This document shows, piece after piece, positions 51,852 to 64,000 of a stretch of 64,000 bases of DNA. The translations under genes and the position numbers were made by a program. The stretch covers positions 729,307 through 793,306 of the forward strand of contig VXAY01001100.1 of assembly GCA_013399855.1 (NCBI GenBank). The letters are read 5' to 3'. The stretch comes from Oxyruncus cristatus. Taxonomy: Eukaryota > Chordata > Aves > Passeriformes > Cotingidae. The notes beneath the pieces were generated by a model. That model searched no databases and had not been told where the DNA came from. It saw nothing but the letters and a program-made list of their open reading frames with translations. Positions within the stretch are counted from its first letter, which is position 1. Every line of letters starts with the position of its first letter.

Positions 51852-54800
51852 TTAGAAAGAATTTTTAAGGGTTATCATATTTTGCCTATATGGTTATTCA
51901 AATCAGGTTTCTTTGCCTAATGATTAAGTTTTTATTTTTGTACTCATACTTTCATATGCACATATGATGCATAGAAAACCAACCATGACAATTTATTGCC
52001 TTCAGTTTGAAATTATTTGTCAGAAAAGATGACTGTCAAACTCAGTGCTAAACTAGTTTGTTCCTTTTCTGTTCTCTTGTACAACTGGGCTAAAATGTGC
52101 TCAGCACACCCTTTCAAACACCGAGAAGTAAGAGCACACTATTTATCAAGTAAGTCACATACAACTGACACATATTTGAGGTTTTTAAGATAATAAAGGG
52201 TGGACTGTCTCAATAAGGGGATGTTTTATGAAATGACAGATTCATTTCTGAATGTACATACAGTTCCAGCAGCCAGAAAGGACGTGCTGCCTGTAACACA
52301 CCTGAAACAAGGAGTGATACTGTGAGCACAGGTGCAAAGAGAACTATAAAATTCGAGGTGGATAGTTGTTATTACACCATGACACAATGAAATGACCTGA
52401 AATGACCTTCTAGTTATATCATTTATGATTAAGTCATTAAATCACAGAGCATCATTTGCTATCCTTTGCCTATAACAGCTTATGTTTAATGATACATGAG
52501 GCAGGAAAGGGTAGCTTCTACACAACCTTTAATACCCAGCAGCTTAGAAAATGATACAGGAAAATGTGGTTTAATAATAAGACAAAACTGATGCAGAATG
52601 CTAGACATCTTTACCTGCATTTGGCACTCAACTTGGAGAAGACACTTGCATTTTTTTACCTTCTGGTTTGGCTGTCCCTAATACAGAAATATTTTGTTCA
52701 CATGTTTGCAGTGAACCCTGATGAGTACAAGGCACTTGGAAGTCCTTGGGTGAAAGGCTTCATGTAAGTGTTATTCCACATCACTCGAATTGTTGGTAAC
52801 TCTGTATTCAAAAGTCATACGCTAAAGACTTGGATGCTTCAGTTCCAATTAATCTGCTAGGAAGAAAAAAATAAGTTCAGATAAGAAGAAAAAGAAAAAC
52901 AGGAAAACCATTAAGAAAAATACTGATTTCTAAAAATGAGCATTGCATTTTTTATCACAAAACTTATGGATGAAAATACTGTGTGACTTTATTAACTGAT
53001 AATTACTGAAGATGGATCATCTGTGAAACTTATTCCCATTGAGCAATTTTTATCATTATAAAAAAGTACCCTCACTATTCCTGCTGACTTATTGCAGCAG
53101 TATCTGCAAAGAGATCGAAGAACGATCCAGCAGTGGAAGCAAAATCGCTACAACCAATGTTTGGACTCCTTCTTTCCATTTTAGGAAAGATGGATGAGAA
53201 AATTGGCAAACACTCTGTCTAAATGGGCCAAAAAGCACCATCCATTCAGTAAAATTGATCAAAAAATTACTGTCAGAGACTAAAATCTAAAGATGAGATT
53301 AAATAATAAATTTGTGCATCAGTGTCACGGTGATGTGGCACCACACAGACTTCGGCAGGAGAAATATTCCTTATCTTTGTACAAACTACCTTGTCAACAG
53401 TGTCCCAGACAGAGGAGGATTTTACATAATGATTTTGCTCTTAGCATAGAATGAACACACATACATAGAACTTTATCACAGATGTGGGCAGAGAAGAATG
53501 GAAATATTTCAATCTTAGAGTGGTTTCTCCTACCACACCGTCTTTTTCCTGTTGAAGGCAGCAAAGTTCATGAGGCTCAAAGAGATGGGGGTGGGGAGAA
53601 GAGAGACTTCTGCTTTCCTTTCATAAATGCTTTGTTCCAAGACAACTGTGAGTAGAATAAATTAATGTAATTTAGTATTCATTAAGATGGGTTAATAGGA
53701 TATGCTGTACGCAAATTATGATCGAAAAGCTACATGAGCATTGAGAGGTTAGTCACCTACCTGTCAGGGAGATTTATGCCTCATTTCTTACATTCTAAAA
53801 TTTTAAAGATAAACCCCAACACTTTTTGAGTTGTTAATTGTTGAATGGAGTGGTGAAGCATTCTAAACCATCATATTTGTTCATTCTTTTAGTTTCCACT
53901 CCTCCTGAGTAGCTCTGTCTCCAGTGTCTCAATGGCAGTCGCTACAGCACCAGATTCCGTAACTCACGTTCCAAGCCTGTAGTAAGACAAGACCAGCCAG
54001 GTATCAAAACCCCTTCTTTCCCTCATTTCTATAGTCTCTGAAGGAAAGAAATCCAGGCAACAGACCAGAAAGACTATAACAACTGGGAAATTAAGAGCAA
54101 AGGTGGTGCCAGAGGTTGCAAAAGGCACAAACAACAACCTTGGAAGCACCACTCAAGCACCACACACTTCGTTTGGGGCCCCTTTCCTAGAACAACTGTG
54201 AATGTCTTGTCAAGTAAACCTCCCACTGAAGCATATGGGAGTTAGAGCAGGAGAACTGTGCTCCAGCAATTTCTGGAGTGCTGGAATTAAGAGGCTTCTA
54301 CATGTGCTGCTCCTGCACCTGACAGAGCAAGGCCACACAGTGAGGAATATTTGGTGACTGTCGTAAACACAGAGAGACCAAGAAAAGGAGACAGAAGAGC
54401 CTCCTCTATCCCAGGACACTTCAGGCTGAAGGGATGTCTGGTTTTTTTCCTGTACACGCTCTGCAGCTATTACTAATTAAGGTAGTGCAGTGGTTCAGAG
54501 TATTCACTTCCATGAACTGAAAGGCAACAGTTCACTCTGACTTCTGACTCCACCTGATGAATTACCTTGTTTGCAGTGCCTGGTCTATAAATAAACACAA
54601 CATCTGTTGGAATGCTAGGTCTGAAAGTCTGGCTAAATAAATCACTCCAGAAATTCCCAAAGCTACTAATGCTCTTTCCACTGCTTCTGTCCTTCCCCTT
54701 CCTCTGCATTTATCCACCCTCTTTCCCATCTAGTGGGAGTAATTCCATTATTCTTACTTTTTCCTTTTCAGTTTCTTAAAGGCGTAACTTCAAGAATAAA

Positions 54801-57800
54801 TAGGAAGACCCTCACAATTTAAGGAGACAACTGTTGGGTTTCCACAGGGTTTGCAGTTTGCCTCTTGTGAGTTCATATTCTCCTCAGTGAGACATGAGAC
54901 TTAATCAGATTAAATGTCTTTGTTTATAGAGGGAAGAGTTGAAACCAGAAAGTGCTTGATCCCAAATGTCAACTTTCATCAGGCACTGCAGCATCATTTT
55001 TTGACAGAAATATTTCTGCTGTAATATCATCATTAACATCCCAGGTCTACCATAAACAGAAAAAGAAATTTTGTGAAATAATATTGTTTGATATTCAAAA
55101 GAAATGAAAATCCAATGTCCCTAAAATTAGCATCAGAATCATGTATGATTTTGCTACTGACCCGATAATTTGATAGGGACACCACCCATACAGATGCAAA
55201 TATCAGATGGCCATTTTTTACAATCTATCCTAAATCAGAGCAGAGGCTTTGATAATGAACTACTTCAGTTGAAGATTCAGGGGTAAAAGGAGTTATGCAG
55301 GCACTTAAATCTTTTGGCCTTGATGATTGAACAACTGCAATCGTAAAGTGCAGCCCAGATACCCAAGTAGTATAAAGTCATCCCCTCTTTTTTCTTTTCT
55401 GAAAGCACAGAAAGTATGACATTTCAAAAAAGTTTGGGCAATAACTAAAGCTATTGACTATCCCTTTGCCCACATTTAACCCTCTGTTGCTTTTGATACA
55501 CGGAATACAAGATAAAGCTATGCTGGATCATGTGTTACAGGTTTCTACCTGTATCTCCTCATTAAACATTTTGAGGAAATTAAGTTGAATTATTTCAGTA
55601 CTTTAAAATTTCCAAGTTCCAGTACATCAAAAAACTTTTGTACCTGCACACTAACAAAATAATTTAAAATAGTGCTTGCCCATGGAACACTCATTGCACA
55701 CAAGCCAAATTTTTCAGCCAACCTGTGATGTGGCATAAAATATTTATAATTAGTTGGCTTGAGTGTTCCTGAGAAAGAAGAAAACTCATGAAAATCAGTT
55801 GACAATTCAACTAGTAAAGCTTACTTTTTAATATTTTTCCCCAGTAGATTTTTCTTCTTACTTTCAATAATAGGTTCACAATACAGATTAAAAACACTGA
55901 AAACTATTTTAAAATGATAACACCATCCAGGTTTCTATCAAAGTATAATACAACAACCCATTTCTTCATTAGGAATTTAAAATTGCATGCATATTTTTCC
56001 CTCTTTACTGAAGAATTTAGTATGTAACTTTGAAATACATTCCATAAAACCATTCCAACTGTTAAACTTAAAAAAAAAAAAAAGCTAACGGGGGAAGAAT
56101 TATTTATAGCTTAGCCTTTGGCAGTAGGAATTCTAAACAATTTTTGAATCAAGCTTTATAACTTTAGAAGAAAAAAAAAAAAAAAAGAAAGAAGTCCCTG
56201 AAGACAAAGAGATAAAAAAGGAAAGTGGAGGTAGTTTTTTCTGTGAGAATACTGGCACTTGTGTTCCTACTGGTTGTCTTTGTCATTTTAACAGCAGCTC
56301 TAGCACTTTACACTAAAGGCCTTTGATGCACTTTGCCAACCATAACGAATATGTCTTAATATTTCTCTGAAGCAATAAGAGAGTGCCCTCGAATTTAAGA
56401 TGAGAAAATGAGACAAATACACAGAAAGGATTTATGACCCAGTTGTTGAATGTATTGAGCCACTGAATCAGACTGTGTGTAACTTCTAAATCGCCTAAGA
56501 GCAAGTTGTCAGAGCAGCTCAGTGACCATAATTAGAACACAGGAGAAAGAGCTCCCCAGCTGTGATGATGTCTATTCTAGTAAGCACTGCCACAAGGAAA
56601 GGAGGTACTGCCCCACTTAAGGAGGTAATTCCACACCTTTCCTTCTTGAAAACATATTTTATATATTCTATATATTTTATATATCTATGTATAAAATATT
56701 ATCATTCTAGCTATTGTAAATCAATAATTTCCTATGGGACACTGACTCAAGAGGAACAAATAATGTTACTCCTGTCATGCTCATATGGCAGAATGCAGGA
56801 CTATGAGGTAGGAAACAGAATGCAAAGGAAGCAAAGATATTTCTGCACTTATTTACCTTTATTTAATGCACCGTAGGTTTTTAGAGGCACTGTGTGGTGT
56901 GCCAAGGAGGTGCACAATAAAGTGTATCTAATTAAACTCTCCTTCCTTTCCACCACTTAAACAACACAAATGAAGCACATGCTCTGTCCCCAGCATTTTA
57001 AGGACTTGGGGACATGCTGTTGCTTATCCTGCTCCTATGCTGTAAAGAGTCACAGGCACTGAAAGTTCTCTGTGCATGAAAGGAAGTGATTTCTCTCTGT
57101 TAGTGGTTTAGTTGAAAGCTGAACAGGGAATGAAATGCAGTAAAATTCCGTTTCTGACTGAATTTTCAGTCCATGTTAATTCAGTTTCTCCCTGGTGATG
57201 CAAAAAAAAGCAGTGTGTGTTTATCACTGTGAAGATTATAACAGGGTAGGTGGTAATCCCTGCTGGACAGCCTGGTTCTAAAATAGCAAAGCATTTTTTT
57301 TATTTCATGCTACTTATGCTGGACTGATTTAGCCTATTCATTGGCTTACACACTAAGTTTAATCCTCAGAATTCTCAAAACAAGCAGTCCATAATACTCA
57401 CATGAAATGCTGATTTTTTTTTTTTTCAAGTGCAGCTGAAGAGATTATTTTAACCCCAGCCCGATTCCCATAGTGCCCTGCAGAAGTCAGACAAAATGCT
57501 CTGATACTAAAAAGATTAGACTCTGAAAACATCAAGGTGTAGATTCCAGAGGATCATCTTGAACATTCCTTCAAGGAAAGATATAAGGAAAGGAATACAG
57601 TAATATCAAAAGGTAACAAATCCACGTTAAACTGAAAATCTTCTGCCAACTGTATGAACTATCAACATTTCCAGGCAGGAGGTCCCTACAGCAGAGCAGC
57701 CAGTAGTAGTGGAGAGGAAGCACTACTGAAGGACCACCTCGTGTGGTCAGAATTCCCAGAGGAATTGTAGAGAATATAGGGACTGTTTCATGCCAGTGGA

Positions 57801-59624
57801 AGCTGTTTGTTTACTCTGTGCATTCCAAAGCTGAAGCTAAAGTTATGTCTTAGAGGCAGTAATCAGCAATGGAGAGCATTTCACTCATACAAGCAAATTA
57901 AATTGGCTCCAACTGGCAGTCACATTGACCACTTGCCAAACAGCAAGAATTTAGAGCCATAACTCCCCATTTCTTCCTAGAGGTCTGTCCATATTCCATC
58001 AAACCTCAGCTACATAACATCCAGATATAATTAACTGTCTGGTGAGTATCCATAACTGCTCAGCATCGTGCTCGTCCTGCACTTCAAAACCCACCAGGAA
58101 TACTGGGGAAAACTCTTAGCCTCACATTCTTATAGCAAATGCTGCACAGAATTGTGTCAACATTCACTTGGGCACCGACATCTACAGGAGGTCTTGTCAC
58201 ACCTTTGACTTGTACAACGTGGGAGATGAGCAACATTTTCAGGCTTTCAGATGTAAAGTCCAGCTCAGACTTGGTGATGTGTGGTATCCAAACATCTGAA
58301 GGGCTCTTCAGAGCACACTATTTTTATGCACAAATATTATAATTAAGAAAAATAGCTCATCAACAGGCAGTCCCAACTGATTTTTTTTTTCTGTTTATGA
58401 CCTAAGTACTAAAGTACTCCGCTCCTTGATGGAAGGGAGGACTGTGTCTGTCTTTGACACACAATCTCTACCTTTATTGTTTTCTTTTCCCTTCCCTCCC
58501 TATGGAAGTATCAGTCAAACACAATGGGCTAAAATCTACACAACTACTGGAGTGAAGTATTCATTCTGTGGCAGGATCTCATTTCAGCTTGGCAAATTTC
58601 TTCCACTGTTTTTTCAACAGCCATTCTTAGAACTAACAAGCAAGAGCAGAAGAAACTCAACATGTAAAAAAAAATACTTGGGCCACAAGTCCCACCACCG
58701 GTGCAAATATGGTCTACTAGTAAAAATTCTCTGGAAAATCAGAAAGCCACATGGATACATCGCCCTCATGGAAAAAATTATATTACTTATAAGTTTGTTG
58801 CTTAATCATGATGTCTCAGTACTCAACATTCAGCACTTAAATGTAGAATTCTTCTCCATTTCTCTCCAAACTAATTGTCCCTCTTAATGTTCATATATAG
58901 TCCAGTTTTTAATTTATATTACTGGAAAAGGTAGTAACCAAAATAACCATCAGAATTTATCTCCATGAAGCTTCATTTGTTCCCTTTGTCTACCCATCTG
59001 AGTTCAAGTTTAGGTGAATGCATTTTTAAAGAATATATGTTGAAATTATTGAAATGTGAAGATCCTTCGAACTACAGAAATTTAAGAGACTTCGTTTCTC
59101 CTTAAAGTTTAGGCCTGGTACAAGCCACATCTAACTAATTCCTAAACACGTTATTACAACCTAAACTGACCCCTCGTTTGACATTGTGCCTGAGCTCAAC
59201 TCCTCTTCACAGACATACATGTGGCTGTGTCCACATGGGCTGCAGGGGTAGAGTTGAGTATAAGCCAGCCTCTCGTTCTCTCTGGCTCCTGCACACAGTC
59301 TACATTTCATTGCCTGACGAGACAGTTGGACCACTTCAACCTAAATTCAGTGTCTGCCAACTAGAAAGCAATCAGAAATGGGCCATGAGTATTAGTTAAA
59401 ACACTGTGCCAACTAGGTAACATTGAGTTCCATAACAAGTATGATTTTCTTCAAGTGGCAGACATCTGATCCAATAGCTCTCTAAACATTCACTAAAATA
59501 TTGAGCCTCAAATTCTAAGAAAAGCGATGTCTTTTCACTTCCAGGGTGCAATTCTGAGATCCCTATACCAACACCACTTCATATCCCTCTAGGAGCTACG
59601 GCTTTCTCTTGATTACACCTAAAA
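51852..59624. other. unique non-coding sequence
   Basis: No gene or known repeat recognised. Poly-A runs lie at about 56069-56082 and 56170-56186, and an alternating TATA-rich tract at 56655-56700. The 153-codon plus frame at 58426-58887 has no motif and no supporting signal. Confidence 0.55.
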
Positions 59625-59858
59625 AGTAAGGTTTAGGTTAGAAAAAGGTTCTTCACTCAGAGGATGGTTGGACACTGCAACAGGCTCCCCAGGGCAGTGG
59701 TCACAGCACCAAGCCTGACAGAGTTCAAGAAGCGTTTGGACAATGCTCTCAAGCACAGGGTGTGACTCTTGGGGATGATCCTTTGCAGGGCTTAGGGTTG
59801 GACTCGATGGTCCTTGTGGGTCCCTTCCAGCTCAACATATTCTGTGATTCTATGAAGT
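59625..59858 (+). mobile_element. CR1 LINE 3' end with intact tail
   Basis: CR1 sense strand covering the last ~235 bp: AGGTTCTTCACTCAGAGGATGG, CAGGCTCCCCAGGGCAGTGG, GGGTTGGACTCGATGGTCCT, GGGTCCCTTCCAGCTCAAC and the 3' terminus TTCTGTGATTCTATGA. The end carries the short repeated octamer-type tail expected of CR1 and no poly-A. Strongly 5'-truncated, without coding capacity. Confidence 0.95.
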
Positions 59859-62800
59859 GCAGCCAACATTGTCCATAGTACTTACTTAACCAGAAACCTT
59901 TTAGGAAAATCCACCAGTAGAGGTTGGGTAATGTAAGTAGTCACGGAGGTTAAGCAAACAAACGTAAGAGGAGGAAAACAGTTTGATAAAAACAGAAGAT
60001 CCCAAGGATTAATTTGGAAATTCATCTGCAATATCCAGAAAAATTATGTTGCTGCCTTTAAGAAATGGAAAGCAGAGAGGAACAAATAGTGATATTCTTT
60101 CAAATTCTGCTCATAATTTTAACATTGCACATTTATGTCACTTTATTCACGTCACCAAAAATACCTTAGGGTCTGAACTGTGTCTCATTCAGTCAAGCAC
60201 AAGAAAGTGGCTTCAGTCATATTTTGCTTTTCAGTTTTTTAGATGTCACATATCTCTTAGTTTTCAAATACTCTGTTTATCTACCTATTCATCTATTTCT
60301 AATACTCAAACAGAGGAATATGTTGACAGCCCTAGAGTCAATAAGGTCAATCTGGACTCCAGATGGGTGATCCAGGTCAAAATGCCTCTTTGACTTCCCG
60401 TCTTAATAAACACACATAAACCCTTGGCTCAGTGTTGGCTTCTAAGAAAGTATCAATGAAAGAGCAAGTGCAAATCATGGGAGAATCTAAACAAGTGTGC
60501 TGAGTGAGGAAAAGAAATGATTGTATATAAAATGCTGGGACATGAATAAAGTATTTTTATTAAAAAAAAAAAAGTCAAATATACATTTAATTTAACTCAT
60601 GCTTGCTCTAAAATTGTATTTCTGTAACTAATTATATCAGTGTGCTAAAATGCACGGCTTGCCTGATCTCCAAACCTGTTGATTGTCACCACTCCCATTC
60701 CTGAGATTGTAACAGAGGTATCAATTTCAACTTAGCCATCTCTAACGTTTTTTATCCAGTACAAATCTAATTATTTCTTTCTTCATAACATCTCCAAAAT
60801 CAGCCTTTCCTCTCAGTTCATGTTGCTGAAGCTGAAACCCATATCACCTCTTTTTCATCTCGGCATTACACAACATCTTACAGTCTCATCTTGACACATG
60901 CCACTGACCATTTTCAATGCAGTCACTTTTATACAGCTAAATTAATCTTCTTGGCTGTACCACCATGCCACCAAAAGACTGCTCTCTTTTTCAGTCTCTC
61001 ACAAACTCCTGATCCAAAAAGAAGATTTATACTAAATGTGTTTTGTAGCTTATAGTACAGAATAGCCTGTGGTCTGAACATGGGCTCTTCAGTGATTTCC
61101 ATCTCTGTTTAAGCCAGCTGTCATCATATATCAGTCCAGATTTCTTTCAAATTCTCTCTCGCTTGCTACCATCTTCTAAATATGGGATGAATCTACTACA
61201 AAACGACAAAAATTTCTATTCCACGTCAAATTAATCTTTCCATGTCACCTTTTTCCTGGTGCCCATCAAGCCTGAGAATTACCAGCTTCAGGACAGGCCT
61301 CAGGGAACCAGGCTTTATGTTTCCACCGTGTCCAGCGCTAGAGTCTGCAGGGAGATGCAGGAGACATGCTCAGTATGTATTAAATGGGATCTTCATGCTT
61401 GCAAGTACCTCCCACACCAGCATTAAGTACCATTCTACAAGTGCAATGTTATCTGTGCACCTCCACTTGACAGGACTCGTCCCAGCAAGTGAATGCACAG
61501 AAACTGCTCGAGTCCCTTGCCCTGTTTAAGATATTCCTCATCAGCTGTTGGATTACTTCATCTCGTTTCTGTACAAAAGGGAAATATTGCTCCCCTACTC
61601 TGTTCCACTTCTCTGTTACATCCACCTGTCATCATCCATTTTCATATATTTTCACCCTGTGTCTTCTGGGGTAGAAAATGCATTGTGATTTCCAAACTTC
61701 AAACCACCCATTTCCCATGGTGTGCCACAAAGCACTGAAAGGAAGAATCTCCAATGCAATATGCATTGTCATTATCAGTTTATAGCGTTTTTCTAAACTC
61801 TAACACATAATCTCATAATGCTTTCTTCATTTTCTTTCTATAATACATAATCACATAATGTATTTCTCATTTTCCTAATCAAATACACAAATTTTGATGT
61901 GGAGGTTAGACACACTGCTTTGCAAATTGGTACTTTGTCGTTTGAATGAAGGAAAGCAAAAGTATCTATATCTGTGTATCCTAGCATTCCCTGCACTTTA
62001 CAGTAATTTCAAAACATAAGGAAGAGGTTCTGGGCTTCGTGCCAGCTGAAACTATTGGCATGAAATCTCATAAAGTGCGCACCTTCTGCTTTTGAAGCTT
62101 TTATTCACTGCTGACAGTGGAACTGCAGAAAAAACCCCCAAAACAATAAAATACAACAAATTACTCAATTTTCCCGCCTGCTTCAAAATAATCACACTGG
62201 CAATTTTGGAATTTTGCTTTATGATCACCTCTCAGGAGAAAATTATTCATGAGTTGGACTACTTGACAGGTAGAACTTTATTTATCTGTCAAATATTTCA
62301 CTAGACAAGGAAAATAACCCTTCTGAGCACAGTGTAAACAGCTTCAGTCAGGTGAAAAAGAAAAACGCTGCTGTGCTAGTATGGAGCAAATATCATCAAA
62401 GATTTATCGGTGATTTTCAATACAAGCAGGTTGATATTGTGAAATCAAATTAAATTCCATGAATACCACCTGCACCCTTAGGAAGATTTCCCCATAGTTT
62501 TCCATTATTTTCTTTGTTCTGAAGTAGGCACAGGTGTGATCCTGAACTGGGAAGTAAAGGGCACTTGCAACCTCGGTCCTCTTGCTCTGTTGGAGCAAAA
62601 GCACTAAGATTTCTACGGCACAGAAGGCAACGAGTTGCCAATAACTGTCTCCAGGTTATCACTCATGCTACTGACTTTACCATACTTTGTTTATTGTACT
62701 GTGACAAGGCTGTGTTAAGGACAAAGTTTTCAGCTGTTTCTGATGGTGACTGTCTGGAGTGGATGACACAAGTGAGACGAACAAAAACAACCATTTCTTA

Positions 62801-64000
62801 ACGACCTCAATGAAAAGAAACGCCTCCATCCAAGCCAAATGAACAGGAAACTGATTCACCACAAAACCTGATGTGTTTTACCATAAAACCTTGCCATGCT
62901 AGGAAAAGTACTTGCAGACTAAACCTTTTGCTTTGGATTCCAATCGTGTAAACATTGTAAGGGCAGACGCAGTATTCCTTGGACACGGGGCTGAATTTCA
63001 TTTCACAAACATTCAGGGATATCTGGTTTAACTCTACCTTGTCTAGTGCTGGTCTGCAACTATCTCGTTTATGGATAGTCACTATCACACCTAAACGTTT
63101 TTCTTTGCTTGAAAATAAAATTAGAAAAAAAAAACAAAACATTTTCCCACAACAGCCCTGAAATGGAGATATGTGTCAGCTACACCTCCCCAGGTTATCT
63201 CCGATTCCCAGTTGCTTGCCATTGCCAGTAAAACTCTGTATATATTTAACATGCAGCACCTCTCTTCCTGACTTGGGTAGGAACACAGCTTTATACCAAG
63301 ATCCCTTTTAAATGTGAAAAGTAGCATTTAAATACTGTACTGTGAAACATCAGGGCAGGGTTTAAAATTCCCAGCAAGGACTCTGAAAAAATTCTGCAAG
63401 GAAGAGCAAGCTCTGTTTTATTGTATTCGTTACCCAAAAAAACCTCACAGTAGTTAAACTAAGTTATTAGAATAATTATACAAAATAAACAGAATGGCCA
63501 ATGAATTACATGTATCATCAGTGTTTTAAAATTATTTTGAACTCTCCTACACCATGTGACTCTTAAAAAAATTAACTTATCTAGATTTATTTGCAGCCAC
63601 TACCAACTGTTTCTGTGCTACCTTATATGATTCATTAACTCTTACTTCAATAAAATACATCTAGGATTTTAGATTTTTGACACTGTTTTCATAATCTTTT
63701 TTTTTTTTTGTTCTGAAATATTCCATCAACTTTTAGTCAACAAATTTTAATTCCCAGCATACTTGTTCATTTAATATTTTCCTTTTCCTGTTAGCGTCAC
63801 TTATCCTACTTTCATATACTTTAATTAAATTCTATCTTCATCTTTAAAGTAGCATATCATACAGCAAAGTTCTGCCCTGAGGACACAAATTAAGTGAATA
63901 ATGAGGCGTCAAAGGAAAGCTCTTTCTCACAGTTGTCTGAAGATCTGGGCCCAGGCCTTGAGATGGTTTCAGTAAGAGGGGTGCCTGAGAGGTGCTGACT
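59859..64000. other. unique non-coding sequence
   Basis: No gene or known repeat recognised in the last ~4.1 kb. Open frames up to 115 codons on the plus strand and 111 on the minus strand show no motif. Short A and T runs occur at 60559-60572 and 63697-63709. Confidence 0.55.

Noticed and set aside
58426..58887. 153-codon plus-strand frame
   Set aside because: No motif, no splice or poly-A context that supports it, and a length within chance for the window.
1..64000. CRISPR arrays, rRNA, tRNA, prokaryotic operons
   Set aside because: No direct-repeat/spacer structure, no RNA gene signature and no compact coding. The sequence is vertebrate in character.

Overview
This looks like a stretch of bird nuclear genome: AT-rich, low in repeats, with no compact prokaryote-style genes. 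The organism call rests on the CR1 LINE fragments, several of which end in the typical avian CR1 3' tail (GATTCTATGA type), together with solo-LTR-like pieces. A crocodilian or turtle source cannot be fully excluded. Almost every open frame of 60-190 codons is what chance gives in AT-rich DNA, or lies in CR1 or low-complexity sequence. No gene could be identified by name and no RNA gene was found.

Layout. 1-7 kb is unique sequence with a T-rich/TTGG tract at 1.4-1.55 kb. 7.07-7.43 kb has a weak LTR-like segment. 10.84-10.96 kb is a perfect 17-bp A-rich tandem repeat. 16.83-17.74 kb is a plus-strand CR1 split by a second CR1 in the opposite orientation. 26.11-27.79 kb is the most unusual block: about 210 bp of decayed telomere-type repeats (CCCTAA on this strand), followed directly by eight copies of a previously unlabelled ~189-bp satellite. 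32.95-34.0 kb and 39.5-40.58 kb are two arms of an inverted duplication, each holding ~440 bp of unique-looking sequence plus an adjoining ~615-bp CR1. A likely solo LTR (38.74-39.24 kb) lies in the spacer between them. 59.63-59.86 kb is another CR1 3' end. The rest is unique non-coding sequence with scattered poly-A/T and dinucleotide runs.

Possible coding content. On the minus strand between 13.3 and 2.3 kb, seven short segments with splice-like borders join in one compatible reading frame that ends in a stop. Isolated candidates of the same kind occur at 16.3, 28.8, 31.5 and 45.9 kb. A plus-strand open segment with a stop and AATAAA lies at 51.5-51.85 kb. None was recognised as a known protein, and dozens of such exon-like segments are expected by chance in 64 kb, so all carry low confidence.
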